From: Prevotella merdae
Lineage (GTDB): Bacteria > Bacteroidota > Bacteroidia > Bacteroidales > Bacteroidaceae
Assembly: GCF_900290275.1 (NCBI RefSeq)
Contig: NZ_LT985324.1
Coordinates: forward strand, 62,733 to 126,732
Length of the DNA: 64,000 nucleotides
Direction of reading: 5' to 3'
In this document: piece after piece, positions 39,504-48,591 of the stretch
Position numbering within the stretch: position 1 is the stretch's first letter
Layout of the letters: every line of letters starts with the position of its first letter
Program-made: the position numbers and the translations under genes
The notes under the pieces: generated by a model
The model's database searches: none
The model's input: the letters and a program-made list of their open reading frames with translations, nothing else
Told to the model about the DNA's origin: nothing

Positions 39504-39789
39504 TACGTTTCTTGTTACCGAAGAGGAATGCACCCTCCTGATATTTGCGGTAAAGCTTCCAGCCCAACAACACACCGTCGAACACTCCAGTGCCGAGACT
39601 TAACATACGTGCAATCTTCTGTGCTTTGTTTTGTGGAGCAGGTTCCTCTTTGTGGAACAGCTCGTTCCAAGCAGAAGCAATTTTCTCCTCGTCTTGGTGT
39701 ATGCGTGTGCGTAGTTCCTCTTTGTAGTCGAGTATGTCTTCAAGCGATCTAAACTCTCGCTTGTTGTTTTCTGTAATATTCTGTGCCAT
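39499..39789 (-). CDS. conserved small protein, third gene of the YtxH/holin-like operon
   Basis: A 96-residue protein with an N-terminal coiled-coil-like half (SLEDILDYKEELRTRIHQDE) and a C-terminal short hydrophobic segment (GVFDGVLLGWKLY) with a basic tail. It lies behind the holin-X-like and YtxH genes, an arrangement common in Bacteroidales and linked to envelope or stress functions by analogy. Function unknown. Confidence 0.65.
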   Translation of the reverse strand: MAQNITENNKREFRSLEDILDYKEELRTRIHQDEEKIASAWNELFHKEEPAPQNKAQKIARMLSLGTGVFDGVLLGWKLYRKYQEGAFLFGNKKRR

Positions 39790-39844
39790 TTCGCCTAAAT
39801 CTTTATAAGATAATTACTGATAACATGATGAATACCGACTGTCT

Positions 39845-40201
39845 TTAATCGTGCATAAGCAAGCTTGCCAGGAATCGCACAAGTGGACGCTCAATCCACT
39901 TTTTTCTGAACATAATGCACATAAAGAACACCAGAAGATAGGCTCCAGCAATGCATGCAAAAGCAGCAGCGGTTCCTACAAGTGGTTGTATGGCGTAAGC
40001 AGCTGCGAACGACAGGTAGATGAGTGCAAGCACAAGTAGCAACGACAACACCGCAACCATTATAAGTGCAGTGAGCAGACGCACAATTTTATCGATTACA
40101 TCGAGCTTCATGTATTTGGACTGAAGCCCGATGTAATGCCTTACAACTTCTACGAGTTGTGCTATTGTCTCTATGTTTTTATCTGTTGAGAACATTAGCA
40201 A
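39845..40201 (-). CDS. phage-holin-superfamily (holin-X/DUF1469-like) membrane protein
   Basis: A 118-residue protein. An amphipathic N-terminal helix (about 10-40) is followed by two membrane helices (ALIMVAVLSLLLVLALIYLS, and GTAAAFACIAGAYLLVFFMC) and a basic tail. This is the layout of the DUF1469/holin-X family, which despite the name is chromosomal and not lytic. Middle gene of the operon. Confidence 0.75.
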   Translation of the reverse strand: MLMFSTDKNIETIAQLVEVVRHYIGLQSKYMKLDVIDKIVRLLTALIMVAVLSLLLVLALIYLSFAAAYAIQPLVGTAAAFACIAGAYLLVFFMCIMFRKKWIERPLVRFLASLLMHD

Positions 40202-40215
40202 ATGTCTGTGTGTTA

Positions 40216-40434
40216 TTAGTCGTTAGCGTTGTCGGTAGCCTCCTTGATGTCGTCAACGAGGTCGTCTACTTCCTTACGGCTTACGCGAATGTTGTGCTTC
40301 TTGCAGAAATCATCAACAGCATCGCCAATCTTTGTACGTGTTTCGCTTCCCTTTTCTGGAGCCAACAAGATACCTAATGCTGTGCCGGCGATAGCTCCGC
40401 CCAAAAATGCTCCAATGTAACCTAATGTTTTCAT
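40216..40434 (-). CDS. YtxH domain protein
   Basis: A 72-residue protein with an N-terminal glycine-rich membrane helix (YIGAFLGGAIAGTALGILLA, then PEKGSETR) and a helical acidic tail. This is the YtxH/DUF883-like pattern of small envelope or stress proteins. First gene of the three-gene operon. Confidence 0.8.
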   Translation of the reverse strand: MKTLGYIGAFLGGAIAGTALGILLAPEKGSETRTKIGDAVDDFCKKHNIRVSRKEVDDLVDDIKEATDNAND

Positions 40435-40740
40435 GTCGTTTAAAATTTATAAGTTATAGAATATAGATTTAGCCGCCGACCTTAACCTTGGATTTTCGCA
40501 TATGTAGGATATTACATTCCATTTGTTGTGCTTAAATACCGTTGGTGTTTGTCTTTGGTGAGAGCAAATATAATAAAAATATTCCATCTTTCAGCCTTTT
40601 TCTTGCAATTTTTTCTTAAAATATACAGAGAAATCATATTTAACAAACTTTATGCGCCAAAGAACCTCTTTATTATAATATATTTTGTAATTTCGCACCA
40701 AAATGTACGTAATATAAATCTCTAATAACACAATATTGAT
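40435..40740. other. gene-free divergent promoter region
   Basis: 306 bp of AT-rich DNA between the YtxH operon and the SPOR lipoprotein. A TAATTTCG near 40688 is a one-mismatch -7 element for the SPOR gene. Nothing else is evident. Confidence 0.35.
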
Positions 40741-41229
40741 ATGAAGAAAAGTATGGTTTTGTGCGCAGGTGTCTGCGTAGCATTGGCTTTTACAAGCTGC
40801 AAGTCACAGGAAAGCGCATACAAGAAGATGTATGATAAGGCTCAGGCTAAACACGAACAGCCTGCTGAGCAGCCTGTACAGGAGGAAACTCCAGTTGTAG
40901 CGCCTATCGTTGAGAAGCCTGCCACAGAAACAACTGTTGTTGACAACTCAGACAACGTAGCTGTACGTTCAGAGGATTTTACCTTGGTTGACGGTTCTGG
41001 TTTGAACAACTTTAGCGTTGTTGTTGGCTCTTTCTCAGTTAAGGCCAATGCTCAGGGGTTGCAGGGTCAGCTCAAGGCTGCAGGAAAGAACGCACAGATT
41101 GTATACAATTCGGAGCGCAATCTCTACCGTGTAGTTGCTGCAACATTTGCAACTAAGGCTGAGGCTGCACAGTCACGCGACCAACTTATGGGTCAGTATC
41201 CAGGTGCTTGGTTGCTCTACAAGAAGTAA
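40741..41229 (+). CDS. SPOR domain lipoprotein
   Basis: A 162-residue lipoprotein (signal MKKSMVLCAGVCVALAFTSC, lipobox cysteine 20). A proline/glutamate/threonine-rich linker (35-75) leads to a C-terminal SPOR domain (about 90-160, NFSVVVGSFSVKANAQGLQ to YPGAWLLYKK). SPOR domains bind denuded peptidoglycan at division sites. It probably acts in cell-wall remodelling or division. Followed by ruvX after 30 bp. Confidence 0.88.
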   Translation: MKKSMVLCAGVCVALAFTSCKSQESAYKKMYDKAQAKHEQPAEQPVQEETPVVAPIVEKPATETTVVDNSDNVAVRSEDFTLVDGSGLNNFSVVVGSFSVKANAQGLQGQLKAAGKNAQIVYNSERNLYRVVAATFATKAEAAQSRDQLMGQYPGAWLLYKK

Positions 41230-41259
41230 TCTGAAACGTAGAACAACTAATATATTATT

Positions 41260-41676
41260 GTGGCCCGTATACTTTCGATCGACTATGGAAAGAAGCGCAC
41301 GGGCATAGCTGTCACCGATCCGCTGCAGATTGTACCTGGCGGATTGGCGACAGTAGCAACGTGCGACCTTATGAAATTTCTTAAAGACTATGTGTCACGC
41401 GAGTCTGTGGAACGCATAGTAATTGGTGAGCCTCGCCAACTAAATGGTGAGCCAAGCGAGAACCTGCAACGTGTGCGTCAGTTTGCGGCACAGTGGCGTA
41501 AGCAAATGCCAGGTATTCCGCTCGAGTTTTACGACGAACGCTTCACATCTGTGCTTGCCCATAAAGCTATTCTTGATAGTGGTATAGGCAAGAAGGCGCG
41601 CCAAAACAAGGCGCTTGTCGACGAGATAAGTGCCACTATTATTCTTCAGGATTACCTTCGGATGAAGGGAATATAG
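41260..41676 (+). CDS. ruvX: putative pre-16S rRNA nuclease / Holliday junction resolvase-like
   Basis: A 138-residue YqgF/RuvX RNase-H-fold protein. The start is GTG at 41260. Motifs are [18 protein letters not shown] (catalytic aspartate 8), [29 protein letters not shown] and [15 protein letters not shown]. Members mature the 16S rRNA 5' end and have been proposed as resolvases. It forms a short operon with def, 16 bp downstream. Confidence 0.92.
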   Translation: MARILSIDYGKKRTGIAVTDPLQIVPGGLATVATCDLMKFLKDYVSRESVERIVIGEPRQLNGEPSENLQRVRQFAAQWRKQMPGIPLEFYDERFTSVLAHKAILDSGIGKKARQNKALVDEISATIILQDYLRMKGI

Positions 41677-41692
41677 AAACAAAAACATCAAA

Positions 41693-42256
41693 ATGATTTT
41701 ACCTATTTATACATACGGTCAGCCGGTGCTTCGCAAAGAGGCGCAAGACATCACGCCTGACTATCCTGAGCTTAAGACGCTCATAGCCAATATGTACGAG
41801 ACGCTCACCGAGAGCGACGGCATTGGACTTGCTGCTCCGCAGATAGGTCTTGACATTCGCCTCGTGGTTATCGATCTTGATGTATTGAGCGAGGACTTGC
41901 CCGAGTACAAGGACTTCCGCCATGCCTTTATCAATCCTTATATCCTTGAGTATGATGAAGACTCGAAGAAGGAGACAATGGAGGAGGGATGTTTGTCGTT
42001 GCCAGGCATTCACGAGAGCGTTACACGCCCAACACGCATACACGTAAAATATATGGACGAGGACTTCAACGAGCACGACGAGTGGGTTGAGGGCTATCTT
42101 GCACGTGTAATGCAGCATGAGTTCGACCATCTTGGTGGCAAGATGTTTATCGACCGCATATCGCCTATGCGTCGACAGCTCATCCGTGGCAAACTTAAGA
42201 ACCTTCTGCTTGGACGCTTCCGCTGCTCTTATCGCACGAAGGTTTTGAAGAAATAA
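41693..42256 (+). CDS. def: peptide deformylase
   Basis: Removes the formyl group from nascent proteins. The 187-residue protein has all three deformylase motifs: [10 protein letters not shown] (43-52), EEGCLSLPG (metal ligand C100) and QHEFDH (H142, E143, H146). Cytoplasmic, iron or zinc dependent. Length is normal for type I enzymes. Confidence 0.96.
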   Translation: MILPIYTYGQPVLRKEAQDITPDYPELKTLIANMYETLTESDGIGLAAPQIGLDIRLVVIDLDVLSEDLPEYKDFRHAFINPYILEYDEDSKKETMEEGCLSLPGIHESVTRPTRIHVKYMDEDFNEHDEWVEGYLARVMQHEFDHLGGKMFIDRISPMRRQLIRGKLKNLLLGRFRCSYRTKVLKK

Positions 42257-42267
42257 GGACGGTTTAG

Positions 42268-42308
42268 GCAGGAGGTTATGGCTATATATACGGCCACAGC
42301 CTCCTGCA
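42268..42308 (+). terminator. hairpin after def
   Basis: GCAGGAGG (42268-42275) pairs with CCTCCTGC (42300-42307), with further pairing inside. No T run, so termination is uncertain. Confidence 0.45.
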
Positions 42309-42322
42309 AATAGTCTATATAT

Positions 42323-44374
42323 ATGAAAAATAATTTGGTCAATCGTCACATATTCAATCTTTCGTTTTATAAGGGCAAGAGAGAAGGCGCTCTTGTTCTT
42401 TTAGTTTTCATACTCCTTTTATGCCCATTTCAACGCGTTAAGGCGCAATTCAATACCGACCGATTGATGATTTCGGGGCGTAGTGCGTTGTATTATGAGG
42501 ATTATGTGCTTTCTATACAATATTTTAATCAGGTGCTCACAGCAAAGCCTTATCTGTATGAGCCTTGGTTTTTCCGTGGCCTTGCCAAGTTTTATCTCGA
42601 CGATTTCTCAGGAGCTGAAGCCGATGTGACAAAGGCTGTCGAGCTTAATCCATATATATATAATATGTACGAGCTAAGAGGCTTGTGCAATATACGCCAG
42701 AACAAGTATGCTCTTGCCATTGCCGATTACGATAACTCCATACGTCTTAATCCGCAGAACCAGGCAGCATGGTACAACCGTGCACTTTGCCGTGTGGAGC
42801 TGAAGGATTATGCAAAGGCACAACTCGAACTCGATACTGTTGTAACTCGTTGGAAGAAATTTGCTGGCGCATACACGCTTAAGGCTCAGATATATCTTGC
42901 CCAGAAGGATACTACTAAAGCCGACCAATGGCTTAACCGTGGACTTGAGGTTGATCCTTATGATGCGGATGCGTGGAACACAAGGGCAATGATATCGCTG
43001 TCGCGCTCGCATTGGAAGGATGCCGACACTTATCTAAGCAAGGTTATACACCTTAAGCCAAAGAATGTGGGGTGTTATGTCAATCGTGCACTTGCCCGAT
43101 TAAACCTCAACAACCTGCGAGGTACGATGTCCGACTATGACACGGCACTTGACCTTGACCCCGACAATTTTCTTGCCCACTATAACCGAGGATTGCTGCG
43201 TATGCAGCTTGGCGACGATAACCGTGCTATTGAAGACTTCAACTACGTTATAAAGATGGAGCCCGAAAACGTGCTTGCCATATACAACCGTGCCATATTG
43301 CTTGACAAGACAGGCGATCTGCGTGCGGCCATACGCGACTATACCCGAATGATAAATCAATTTCCAAACTTTTGGAATGGTTTGGCGCGACGTGCATCAT
43401 GCTATCGTAGATTGGGCATGACAGCAAAGGCCGAGCTCGACGAGTTTCGTATATTTAAGGCTCAGAACAACAAGCATCTAGGCATACAGCCAAGATGGTC
43501 GGCTGCCAAGCGCAAGCAGATGCGTAAACGTAGTGAGATAGACCCCGACAAGTACAACCAGATTGTTGTGGCCGATGAGCAGACAGCAGAACACGAGTAC
43601 AAGAGCGACTATCGTGGACGTGTACAGAACAGAGCTACCGGAATGGATGCTATGCCTATGTATCATCTGTCTTATATGCAGTATGCAAGCGATGTGCACA
43701 CCTATCATGCATTTGCCCCAAAGGTAGAGACATTCAACAATGCTCATACACGCAATTTGCGAATGTATGTAAGCTGTGCTATGCGCCAGCTAGACGAGCA
43801 CGAATCAAGAGTTATGCTCTCTCGCGTAGATTCGCTTACGGCTGTTATAAGCCACACACGCGACGAGCGTCAATTGGCCATTATACTTAAACAGCGTGCT
43901 GTGGCAGAGAGTGGCGCACAAAACTATGATGCTGCTATAACTGACCTTACAGCATGTATTGGCATCGACTCAACCTCTGTGCTTGCCTTGTGGCAACGTG
44001 CTTACTGCCAGTCAATGATGAACGAGTTTGACCATTCGGTTTCATCGGCTACTGCCAAGCAAGACCCGGCACTTAATGCAATGCGTGTGATAGCCGATCT
44101 CGACCGCGCTATACAGCTTGATGAGGATAATCAATATCTCTATTACAATAGAGGTTGTGCCAATCTTACGCGCAAAGACTATATGCATGCAATTGACGAC
44201 TTTACGCGTGCCATTAATATTGACGCAAATCTTGCAGAGGCGTATTACAATAGAGGACTTGCCCGTGTGCAAAATGGACTGAAAGCCGAGGGCATAGCCG
44301 ACCTCAGCAAAGCCGGAGAACTTGGACTATACAATGCTTATAGTGTGATAAAACGAGTGTCTGCGGATAAATAG
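42323..44374 (+). CDS. large tetratricopeptide-repeat protein
   Basis: A 683-residue protein with an N-terminal hydrophobic signal or anchor (GALVLLVFILLLCPFQRVKA, about 20-40). It carries at least eight TPR units, for example PYLYEPWFFRGLAKFYLDDF, AWYNRALCRVELKDYAKAQ, FLAHYNRGLLRMQLGDDNRA and AEAYYNRGLARVQNGLKAE. A repeat-poor, basic region (about 380-500) splits the N- and C-terminal TPR sets. Likely a periplasmic or surface scaffold; partner unknown. Confidence 0.88.
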   Translation: MKNNLVNRHIFNLSFYKGKREGALVLLVFILLLCPFQRVKAQFNTDRLMISGRSALYYEDYVLSIQYFNQVLTAKPYLYEPWFFRGLAKFYLDDFSGAEADVTKAVELNPYIYNMYELRGLCNIRQNKYALAIADYDNSIRLNPQNQAAWYNRALCRVELKDYAKAQLELDTVVTRWKKFAGAYTLKAQIYLAQKDTTKADQWLNRGLEVDPYDADAWNTRAMISLSRSHWKDADTYLSKVIHLKPKNVGCYVNRALARLNLNNLRGTMSDYDTALDLDPDNFLAHYNRGLLRMQLGDDNRAIEDFNYVIKMEPENVLAIYNRAILLDKTGDLRAAIRDYTRMINQFPNFWNGLARRASCYRRLGMTAKAELDEFRIFKAQNNKHLGIQPRWSAAKRKQMRKRSEIDPDKYNQIVVADEQTAEHEYKSDYRGRVQNRATGMDAMPMYHLSYMQYASDVHTYHAFAPKVETFNNAHTRNLRMYVSCAMRQLDEHESRVMLSRVDSLTAVISHTRDERQLAIILKQRAVAESGAQNYDAAITDLTACIGIDSTSVLALWQRAYCQSMMNEFDHSVSSATAKQDPALNAMRVIADLDRAIQLDEDNQYLYYNRGCANLTRKDYMHAIDDFTRAINIDANLAEAYYNRGLARVQNGLKAEGIADLSKAGELGLYNAYSVIKRVSADK

Positions 44375-44404
44375 TAAAAACGAAACTAATAACAATAAAA
44401 CAAA

Positions 44405-45910
44405 ATGATAAGAAAACTCTTTGCCTTGGTGCTCTTTATGTTGTGCACCAGCGTATTTGCTGCTACCAAACCCTATGTGCCACAGAAACGAGAGTTTCGT
44501 GGTGCTTGGATTCAGTGTGTCAATGGACAATTCATAGGTATGTCGACACATAAGATGCAGCAAACCTTAGTCTATCAGCTTGACGAACTGCAGAAGGATG
44601 GTGTCAATGCTATATTCTTTCAGGTGCGTGCCGAGTGTGACGCTCTTTACAAGAGTGACATTGAACCATGGAGTCGTTTCCTTACTGGTCAGCAAGGCAA
44701 GGCTCCATCACCTTATTGGGACCCCTTACAGTGGATGATTGACGAGTGTCATAAACGTGGAATGGAGTTGCATGCATGGCTTAATCCTTATCGTGCAAAG
44801 ACCAAGTTCACATCTACTCTCGATCCTAACCATATTGCTATGAAGCGTCCGGGCTCGGTATTTCCTTACGACGGACTGTTTATTCTTAATCCAGGACAGC
44901 CCGAAAACCGCAAGTATATAATAAATGTGGTTAACGATATTGTGTCGCGTTATGATGTCGACGGCATACATATGGACGACTATTTCTATCCATATCCGGT
45001 GGCAGGAGTTCCTATTCCTGATGACCGCGAGTTTCAATACAACAGCAACGGCATACGCGACCGTGGCGACTGGCGTCGTGACAACGTCAACATCTTTATT
45101 AAAGAATGTGGCGAGAGCATACACCGTATAAAGCCTTGGGTTAAGTTTGGTATTTCACCCTTTGGCATCTATCGCAACAAACGTGTAGGAGTGGAGTTTG
45201 GAAGTGCAACCAATGGCACGCAAAACTATGATGACCTTTATGCCGACGTACTGTTATGGGTGAACAATGGATGGATAGACTATTGTGTGCCGCAGCTTTA
45301 TTGGCAGATAGGGCATAAGTCAGCCGACTATAAAACGCTTATTGAATGGTGGAACAGATACGCTTCCAAGCGTCCGCTTTTCATTGGCGAGGATGTGGAG
45401 CGCACAGTTAAGTTTGCCGACCCAGATAATCCTAACAGCAACCAAATGCCTGCCAAGTTTGCCCTGCACCAGCAACTGCCATACGTAAAGGGTACCGTGC
45501 TGTGGTATGCCAAGGCTGCAGTTGACAATGTGGGCAATTATGGTACTATGCTGCGTCAGCGTTATTGGCGCTACCCGGCTCTTCAACCACGCATGCCTTT
45601 CATCGACTCGAAGGCTCCGAAGAAGCCTCGTAAATTGGCTGATATATGGACTGCCGATGGACCAGTGCTCTTCTGGACCAAGCCTAAGGCTAAGAAGTGG
45701 GGCGACGAGGCTACCAAATTTGTGGTCTATCGCTTTGAGAAGGGTGAGAAGATAAACCTTAACGACCCGTCAAAGATTGTGAAAATAACACACGAGACAA
45801 TGTATCGCTTGCCTTATGAGGGTGGACTTAAGAAGTATACATACGTTGTAACTTCGCTCGACCGCCTTAGCAATGAAAGTAAGGGGGCAAAGCTGAAGGT
45901 AAAGTTGTAA
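44405..45910 (+). CDS. glycoside-hydrolase-like 10 (GHL10/DUF187) protein
   Basis: A 501-residue exported protein (signal MIRKLFALVLFMLCTSVFA). It belongs to the GHL10 group: REFRGAWIQCVNGQF, AIFFQVRAECDALYKSDIEP, GMELHAWLNPYRA, YDVDGIHMDDYFYPYPVAG, IKPWVKFGISPFGIYRN and IDYCVPQLYWQIGH. The TIM-barrel catalytic acids lie in the HMDDYFYP and PQLYWQ regions by family analogy. A C-terminal fibronectin-III-like domain spans about 405-500. Substrate probably a cell-wall or host glycan. Confidence 0.88.
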   Translation: MIRKLFALVLFMLCTSVFAATKPYVPQKREFRGAWIQCVNGQFIGMSTHKMQQTLVYQLDELQKDGVNAIFFQVRAECDALYKSDIEPWSRFLTGQQGKAPSPYWDPLQWMIDECHKRGMELHAWLNPYRAKTKFTSTLDPNHIAMKRPGSVFPYDGLFILNPGQPENRKYIINVVNDIVSRYDVDGIHMDDYFYPYPVAGVPIPDDREFQYNSNGIRDRGDWRRDNVNIFIKECGESIHRIKPWVKFGISPFGIYRNKRVGVEFGSATNGTQNYDDLYADVLLWVNNGWIDYCVPQLYWQIGHKSADYKTLIEWWNRYASKRPLFIGEDVERTVKFADPDNPNSNQMPAKFALHQQLPYVKGTVLWYAKAAVDNVGNYGTMLRQRYWRYPALQPRMPFIDSKAPKKPRKLADIWTADGPVLFWTKPKAKKWGDEATKFVVYRFEKGEKINLNDPSKIVKITHETMYRLPYEGGLKKYTYVVTSLDRLSNESKGAKLKVKL

Positions 45911-45945
45911 GCGCGTTTAAGCTGCTCTAAAGATTAGCATATAAC

Positions 45946-45992
45946 AATAATGGCTGGATTTCCTCTTGGGGAATTCAGCCATTATTGTATTC
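45946..45992. terminator. hairpin terminator after the GHL10 gene
   Basis: AATAATGGCTG (45946-45956) pairs perfectly with CAGCCATTATT (45976-45986). Only a short T-rich tail follows. The gap 45911-46207 holds otherwise only the tandem repeat. Confidence 0.6.
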
Positions 45993-46123
45993 CTTAAATC
46001 GGCTCATCCGATATTTTACTAATGTGCATCGTCTCTCAAGATACACACTCGCATTCTCAAGCCTATATTATTGCAGCGTTTTAATTACCTTTATAAGCTT
46101 TAGATAACCTATGCGTTCGATCT

Positions 46124-46202
46124 ATGCTTGCTATCAAATGTACGTATGCTTGCTATCAAATGTACGTATGCTTGCTAACAAATGTACGTATGCTTGCTTG
46201 CC
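46124..46202. repeat. 22-bp tandem repeat, three and a half copies
   Basis: Units at 46124-46145, 46146-46167 and 46168-46189 (start ATGCTTGCTATCAAATG; the third has A for T at the eleventh base), then a partial unit to 46202. It touches the 3' end of the GH92 gene. Copy number may vary between strains. Confidence 0.85.
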
Positions 46203-46207
46203 GATAT

Positions 46208-48421
46208 TTAATTATATCTATTCGTCATCTTAAAGATCAATGTGCCTCCATTCATTATAGCTGTGTGGTCGATATGGTTGGTCTTTAGTTTCTTGCCGTT
46301 TAGAGTTATGCTTTCAACATATTTATTTGTCTCTGATAGTCCGTCGGCAATAATTGTAAATGTCTTTCCATTCAGAAGGTGTATGGTTATCTTCTTCATT
46401 TGTGGAGCGCCAAACACATACTGACCGCTCACAGGATTTACTGGATAGAAGCCCATAGCCGACAGCATATACCATGCCGACATCTGTCCACAGTCGTCGT
46501 TGCCGCATAGACCGTCTACTGTAGGACGATACTGAGTGTTGAATATCTGGCGTATCAGCTCTTGTGTGCGCCATGGACGACCTGCCAATGTATATAGATA
46601 AGCTACGTGGTGAGACGGTTCGTTGCCATGGGCATATTGTCCTATCAGACCAGTTACATCGGCCAGTTTGCTCTTAAGTTGCAGCGAGAAGAACTGGTCA
46701 AGCTTCTTCAAGAACGGCTTGTTGCCGCCAAAGAGTTTTATCAGTCCTGGTATGTCGTGTTGTACTTGCCATGTATACTGCCATGCATTACCTTCGGTAT
46801 AGTCACCTCCTATACTCTCGGCATGTGCAAGGTCGCTCGGGTTGAATGGAGTCTTCCATGTGCCGTTAGATAGGCGTGGGCGCATAAAACCAGTAGACTT
46901 GTCAAACAGATTCTTGTAGAATTGCGAGCGGCGCTCAAAGTATTGTTGGTCTTCTTTCTTGCCCATAAGACGTGCCATGTCGGCTGCACAATAGTCGTCG
47001 TACATTGACTCGAGCGATGATGATACCGATTCTGATTTGATGATGTCGGTAGGCAGATAGCCATACTTTGTATATGTTTCCCAGTTGCTTTTTAGCTTAT
47101 GTGATATTGTCTGTGTGTTTTTTATAGCCTTGAAAGCACGCTCGGCATCGAATCCACGGAATCCCTTATGATAGGCTTCTGCCACTATTGATACAGCATG
47201 ATTGCCTACCATACAATAGTTTTCCTTGCCCCACAATCCCCATATAGGCAGAAAACCTTGTACCTCGGCTTGCTCTACAAGTGAGCTAACCATAGCGTCT
47301 ACACGGTCGGGCATAACAATTGTGTAGAACGGATGAGCTGCACGGTATGTGTCCCAGCAAGAGAAAGTGGAGTAGAACTGTCCGTTTTCCGCCTTTACTA
47401 TCTTGTCGGCTGCATTGCGGTACATTCCGTCAACATCGGCTATTTGGTTAGGCTGTATAAGCGCATGGTAGAATGATGTGTAAAAGTTCTTCTTCTGGTC
47501 GTCGGTACCTTCGATGTCGATACGTTTTAGATACTTGTTCCACTCGTTATTGGCAGATTGCTTTACGGCAGCAAAGTCCCAGTAAGGAACTTCTGTATAT
47601 AGATTCTTTTTAGCTCCATCAACACTTGTAGTAGACATAGCAATCTTCATAAGCAACTGTTCGCCTTGCTCTATACCATCGAATGTGGCAACTATACGGT
47701 CGCCTTTTTCTGTATCAGCAGCTTTGTTAAGTGTTATGTGGCTTGCTACGGGGCGGTTGAACTTAATAATGAAGAAGTAGTCTTGTTTTACCCATACGGT
47801 GTTCTGTACATGTCCTACAAGTGTGTATGCATCCTCCCAGTGGGTCTCGCAACGATTTACTTGTGAGTGATATTGTTTGTCGTTCCATGCAGGACCGTGC
47901 TGAAGGTCAATAAGTACAGAAGTAGAGTCGGTGCTGTCGTATGTATAACGGTGAAAAGCCACATGTGCCGAGGCTGTTAGTTCTGCCTTGACTTTGGTAT
48001 CGGTAAGGTAGACAGAGTAATAGCCTGGTGTAGCAAACTCTTGTGTCTTGTAGAAATGTGATCGGTATCCATCCCAAGAGCGTGTGCGTTTGCCGGTAGA
48101 TGGCATTACGAGAATATCGCCAAGATCCATGCAGCCAGTACCGTTGAGATGGTCTTGTGTGAATCCCCATATTATAGAGTCGCTATAAACATATTCTGAA
48201 CAATAGCGCCACCCGATACCGCCAGTTACAGGACTCGTCTGTATCATGCCAAACGGTCGGCAAGCTCCAGGAAAAGTGTGACCATTGTCGGCATTGCCAA
48301 CAAAAGGGTCTACATATTTAGTGTATTCTGTTTGTCTAGCAAAGGCTTGTTGTGCAACAATACCTAATAGAAATATAGCCGTAAAGGCATATCTGTAGAT
48401 TAAGGATTTAGGTTTGTTCAT
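46208..48421 (-). CDS. GH92 family alpha-mannosidase
   Basis: A 737-residue exported enzyme (signal roughly residues 10-28, AFTAIFLLGIVAQQAFA). GH92 enzymes are calcium-dependent exo-alpha-mannosidases acting on host N-glycans or yeast mannan. Family signatures are YVDPFVGNADNGHTFPGA, PFGMIQTSPVTG, FSCWDTYRAAHPFYT, EGNAWQYTWQVQHDIPGL, GNEPSHHVAYLY and GNDDCGQMSAWYMLSAMGFY. The N-terminal beta domain and C-terminal (alpha/alpha)6 barrel are both complete. Localisation is periplasmic or surface. Confidence 0.95.
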   Translation of the reverse strand: MNKPKSLIYRYAFTAIFLLGIVAQQAFARQTEYTKYVDPFVGNADNGHTFPGACRPFGMIQTSPVTGGIGWRYCSEYVYSDSIIWGFTQDHLNGTGCMDLGDILVMPSTGKRTRSWDGYRSHFYKTQEFATPGYYSVYLTDTKVKAELTASAHVAFHRYTYDSTDSTSVLIDLQHGPAWNDKQYHSQVNRCETHWEDAYTLVGHVQNTVWVKQDYFFIIKFNRPVASHITLNKAADTEKGDRIVATFDGIEQGEQLLMKIAMSTTSVDGAKKNLYTEVPYWDFAAVKQSANNEWNKYLKRIDIEGTDDQKKNFYTSFYHALIQPNQIADVDGMYRNAADKIVKAENGQFYSTFSCWDTYRAAHPFYTIVMPDRVDAMVSSLVEQAEVQGFLPIWGLWGKENYCMVGNHAVSIVAEAYHKGFRGFDAERAFKAIKNTQTISHKLKSNWETYTKYGYLPTDIIKSESVSSSLESMYDDYCAADMARLMGKKEDQQYFERRSQFYKNLFDKSTGFMRPRLSNGTWKTPFNPSDLAHAESIGGDYTEGNAWQYTWQVQHDIPGLIKLFGGNKPFLKKLDQFFSLQLKSKLADVTGLIGQYAHGNEPSHHVAYLYTLAGRPWRTQELIRQIFNTQYRPTVDGLCGNDDCGQMSAWYMLSAMGFYPVNPVSGQYVFGAPQMKKITIHLLNGKTFTIIADGLSETNKYVESITLNGKKLKTNHIDHTAIMNGGTLIFKMTNRYN

Positions 48422-48450
48422 ATTACTTTAGTTTATATTATTACTGTTTG

Positions 48451-48481
48451 CAAATTTAGCTAAATTTATCAGGTTGAACAA
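48451..48481 (-). promoter_or_regulatory. promoter of the GH92 gene
   Basis: On the minus strand TTG (48481-48479), a 20-bp spacer and TAAATTTG (48458-48451), 30 bp before the start codon. Confidence 0.6.
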
Positions 48482-48591
48482 GTCAACAAAATTTATTTTA
48501 CTGCTAAAGCTTCATCAAATAATATATTTTATTTACCTTTGTATATGTCTAAATTGCTGACATTGGGTTTAACGTTAAAACACAGAATATT

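Noticed and set aside
39845..40201. Prophage holin
   Set aside because: The protein has the holin-X/DUF1469 layout but sits in a core YtxH operon with no lysis or phage genes nearby.
46124..46202. CRISPR array
   Set aside because: The repeats are directly abutting with no unique spacers and no cas genes are present anywhere in the window.
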